From: Lingula anatina
Taxonomy: Eukaryota > Brachiopoda > Lingulata > Lingulida > Lingulidae
Direction: 5' to 3'
Assembly (NCBI RefSeq): GCF_001039355.2
Contig: NW_019773625.1
Location: 1,175,227 to 1,239,226, forward strand
DNA: 64,000 nt
Within the stretch, counting starts at the first letter, position 1. Every line of letters starts with the position of its first letter. The notes under the pieces were generated by a model, which saw only the letters and a list, made by a program, of their open reading frames with translations, had not been told where the DNA came from and ran no database searches. The translations under genes and the position numbers were made by a program. Shown piece after piece: positions 61,690-64,000 of this stretch.

Positions 61690-62381
61690 GGGAAAGTTTG
61701 TTTGTTTGCTTGTTTGATTGGTTTATATTTAGGGTCATGTCTGAAGTCGACTTAGGTGTTGTGCACAGTATTTGCTGAAACTTGGTCAAAGCTGGTTTGA
61801 GTATTAAGCAAACCTGGTGTGCACCCACTGAGACTGACAGGATAAAAGGCATACTTACATAGTCTAGATATTGTGAGCGCATTTTGAATGCTTGAGCTGT
61901 GAAAGCAAGAGTTGGAGAGCACAAATAAAATGCCATGTTTAAGTGGAATTCTAAAAGAATGTGATTAATTTAATGTTTTTAATAAAAGGAAACCCTGCCT
62001 GAAACAGCCTCCATCAGTCCTTGGCGGTCCAATATTTCTACAAAACAGATCAACATTCCACTCTGAAAGACCCTGTGGGCTTATGTTGAGGGCTTTTTTG
62101 TTTCCGCTGATGCATAGCTGTATGACACGTAAGTGTAACGCACCAGCACATCTAATTCAGTTATTGGTTTTATTGCTGATTTAAAGGACGAGGCACACAG
62201 GTTTAACCAATTTTATTCCTGATTAAGATAAATGATTGGTTATCCTTGATTGAATTTTATTTGAAGTTACTGGCAATGTATTTCTTTTTTTATTGATGAT
62301 ATTTTGTGGAATAGCTACATGTAACAGACATGAATGGCAGGAGTTTTGTTATTTTGCAACTGAAGCACCATTGTGTGTGCC
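61690..62381 (+). other. Synaptotagmin 3'UTR and downstream sequence
   Basis: AATAAA occurs at 61924-61929 and 61981-61986, 240-300 nt past the stop, followed by GT-containing sequence. These are the likely cleavage signals. No coding sequence follows. Confidence 0.5.
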
Positions 62382-62853
62382 CATCCCAGCAGGCAAAGTT
62401 GCGTTGGATCAACGTTGAAAACAGGTTGATACGTTGAATTGCCATTGATCTACCTAAATTCAACGTCAAATCAATGTTGATCCAGCCACGTCAAAACATT
62501 GTCATAATGTGACGTTGACTCAACGTTGTATTTTGGTTAATGACACAACCTTGCAGTTATGGATTGTAATTTAAAGTATTAATTATTGAAAATGTGATAC
62601 TTTGTTTATCAATACTGTAACTAAATTTATCAAAATAATAACAAAATGGTTTTAAAGTAAAATTGACAGTTGTTTTGTGTCTTTAGTGAACTAGTGAATT
62701 TTCTTAACTTGTTATTCAGAAATACATTCCAATAAACTGAATTGCTTGCAAGGTCAGCTAACACTAGGATGAATAAGTTGCTGTAAATGTGATGGAGTTA
62801 ACAGTTCTTGGTAACCTGTTATAGATAGACAGGTTTAGGTGACTGTGACTTTG

Positions 62854-62893
<40 letters not shown>

Positions 62894-63154
62894 CTAAATC
62901 TTGGAAATTCTAACTTAAAGGCCATACATTTATACCCTACATATATTTAGCCATCAAACATGTCCTACTGCTAAACACATCCAGGCTAATGTCCCACTGG
63001 GTAGGGTTGATATAACATTGTTTTCTGACGTTGATACAACGTTGTTATCTGAGGTTGACACAACTTTCAAATCCAACGCTTATTCAATGTCTACTCAACG
63101 TTATGGTTCAACGTTGTTTCAACATTAAAACAACATAATTTGCCCTCTGGGATG
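62382..63154. mobile_element. Repeat element with CCCAGCAGGCAAA ends and GTTGA/CAACGTT arrays
   Basis: The left end CATCCCAGCAGGCAAAGTTG pairs with the reverse complement of the right end CATCCCAGAGGGCAAATTAT. Next to each end is a cluster of CAACGTTGA-like words: at least six at 62400-62530 and about eight at 63005-63130. The middle is AT-rich and includes a (TA)n tract. No ORF is seen. Such GTTGA-rich elements are familiar from other animal genomes, but I cannot assign the superfamily. Confidence 0.6.
62855..62890. repeat. (TA)n microsatellite
   Basis: About 18 TA units inside the GTTGA-rich element. Confidence 0.9.
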
Positions 63155-64000
63155 TTTGTGTGCATGTGTGTGTGGGGAGGGGGAGGGGGGAGAATGGTTA
63201 AACCGTTCAATAGACTGCTCATGTTGAGGTTCCAGCATGAAACAAAATGTCTACTTTTCCTGACATCATTGCATGGTCAACCTAAAAATGCACACTGAGT
63301 ATATCTCACAGCAATTAATTCTGACTTGAGTGAGTTACATGCACTCCTTACTTTTTTCACAATTTATGTTAAGATTTAATTATTTATTAACTATTAATAT
63401 CTGTTTGAGATATTAAATACAGGCTTCTTAAAACAAAACAAACAAAAAAAAAAAAAAAATAGGAAGTTTTGAAATATTGAAAACCCCACCACTTTATATT
63501 TAATATCAGTAAAGAATACTGTAATCACCTTTACTACAACAGTAATATTTCCATAAGTATTATATTTTTAGAAGCATTTTTATCAGACCTTCCTTGTCTT
63601 TTCTCTATTAAAATGTGTATGATAAGAGTGATTTACATAAGGAGAGATATGTGAGTTATTTGTAACCATAAGATTTTGATTTATTTTGAATTGTTAAAGT
63701 ATTATAGCAGAGTATTAGCTGCTTGAGATTGTATTTGTTGAATTTCTGTGCCCAGAAAGAGGGATTTTTCTCACTTTTTTCAGGCAGTTAAGCTTATAAG
63801 GCATCTCTTAGGGGAAGTAGACTTGTTATTTTTATATTGGTTAATGTTTAAAACATCGTTGAAGCAAAATGATCACATTTAACTGTTGTCATTTTTCGGG
63901 TCTTGACATGAAATTTGTTTTAGTTTCCAGCTTCTTGTAGCATATCAGTGGATAAAAAAAAAAAAAAAAAAAAAAAACAGAAAAAATCAGATGCCTCAGT
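63155..64000. other. Gene-free end of the window
   Basis: AT-rich, with A-runs near 63446 and 63955-63976. No coding sequence is supported. Confidence 0.4.

Noticed and set aside
1-64000. CRISPR arrays, rRNA or tRNA genes
   Set aside because: No regularly spaced direct repeats with unique spacers and no cloverleaf or rRNA-like sequence were recognised; the window is animal nuclear DNA.

Overview
The window is AT-rich eukaryotic DNA with widely spaced, intron-bearing genes, microsatellites, and small inverted-repeat transposons. It also has a scaffold gap of Ns at 44792-44973. Gene content (F-box/WD protein FBXW5, a synaptotagmin, a GT31 glycosyltransferase), introns of 0.1-4.4 kb and frequent ACATGTA-type motifs suggest a bilaterian animal, most likely a marine invertebrate such as a mollusc or echinoderm. 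The species cannot be fixed from sequence alone.

Layout. Positions 1-498 hold the decayed 3' end of a non-LTR retrotransposon (+). A GT31 beta-1,3-glycosyltransferase gene (+) follows: a 13-nt start exon at 1208 and one large exon at 2261-3348. From 5.4 to 9.7 kb there is no gene, but three small inverted-repeat elements. FBXW5 lies on the minus strand from 20659 down to 9855 in seven coding exons. They join without a frame break to 794 codons. Close upstream of FBXW5 on the same strand are the last exons of a second, unrecognised minus-strand gene (21708-20969). Its first exons probably lie near 24.3-24.6 kb, in what looks like a promoter region. From 25 to 58 kb there is mostly non-coding DNA with many miniature inverted-repeat elements. 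Exon-like islands on the minus strand at 28.5, 33.7 and 48.4 kb may belong to one undetected gene. A synaptotagmin gene (+) occupies 58657-61689 in five coding exons (483 codons), followed by a repeat rich in GTTGA/CAACGTT motifs.

The genes do not form one pathway. The glycosyltransferase acts in the Golgi, FBXW5 is a ubiquitin-ligase substrate receptor, and the synaptotagmin is a vesicle-membrane C2 protein. The synaptotagmin has lost most calcium-binding aspartates in both C2 domains. The most distinctive feature of the DNA is a set of small inverted-repeat elements. They share termini of the form GRNNNCATTC, several have 3-bp TAA/TTA target duplications, and one is nested inside another. 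No clearly new functional system is evident. The best leads are this element set, the tight packing of the unrecognised gene against FBXW5, and the exon-like islands.
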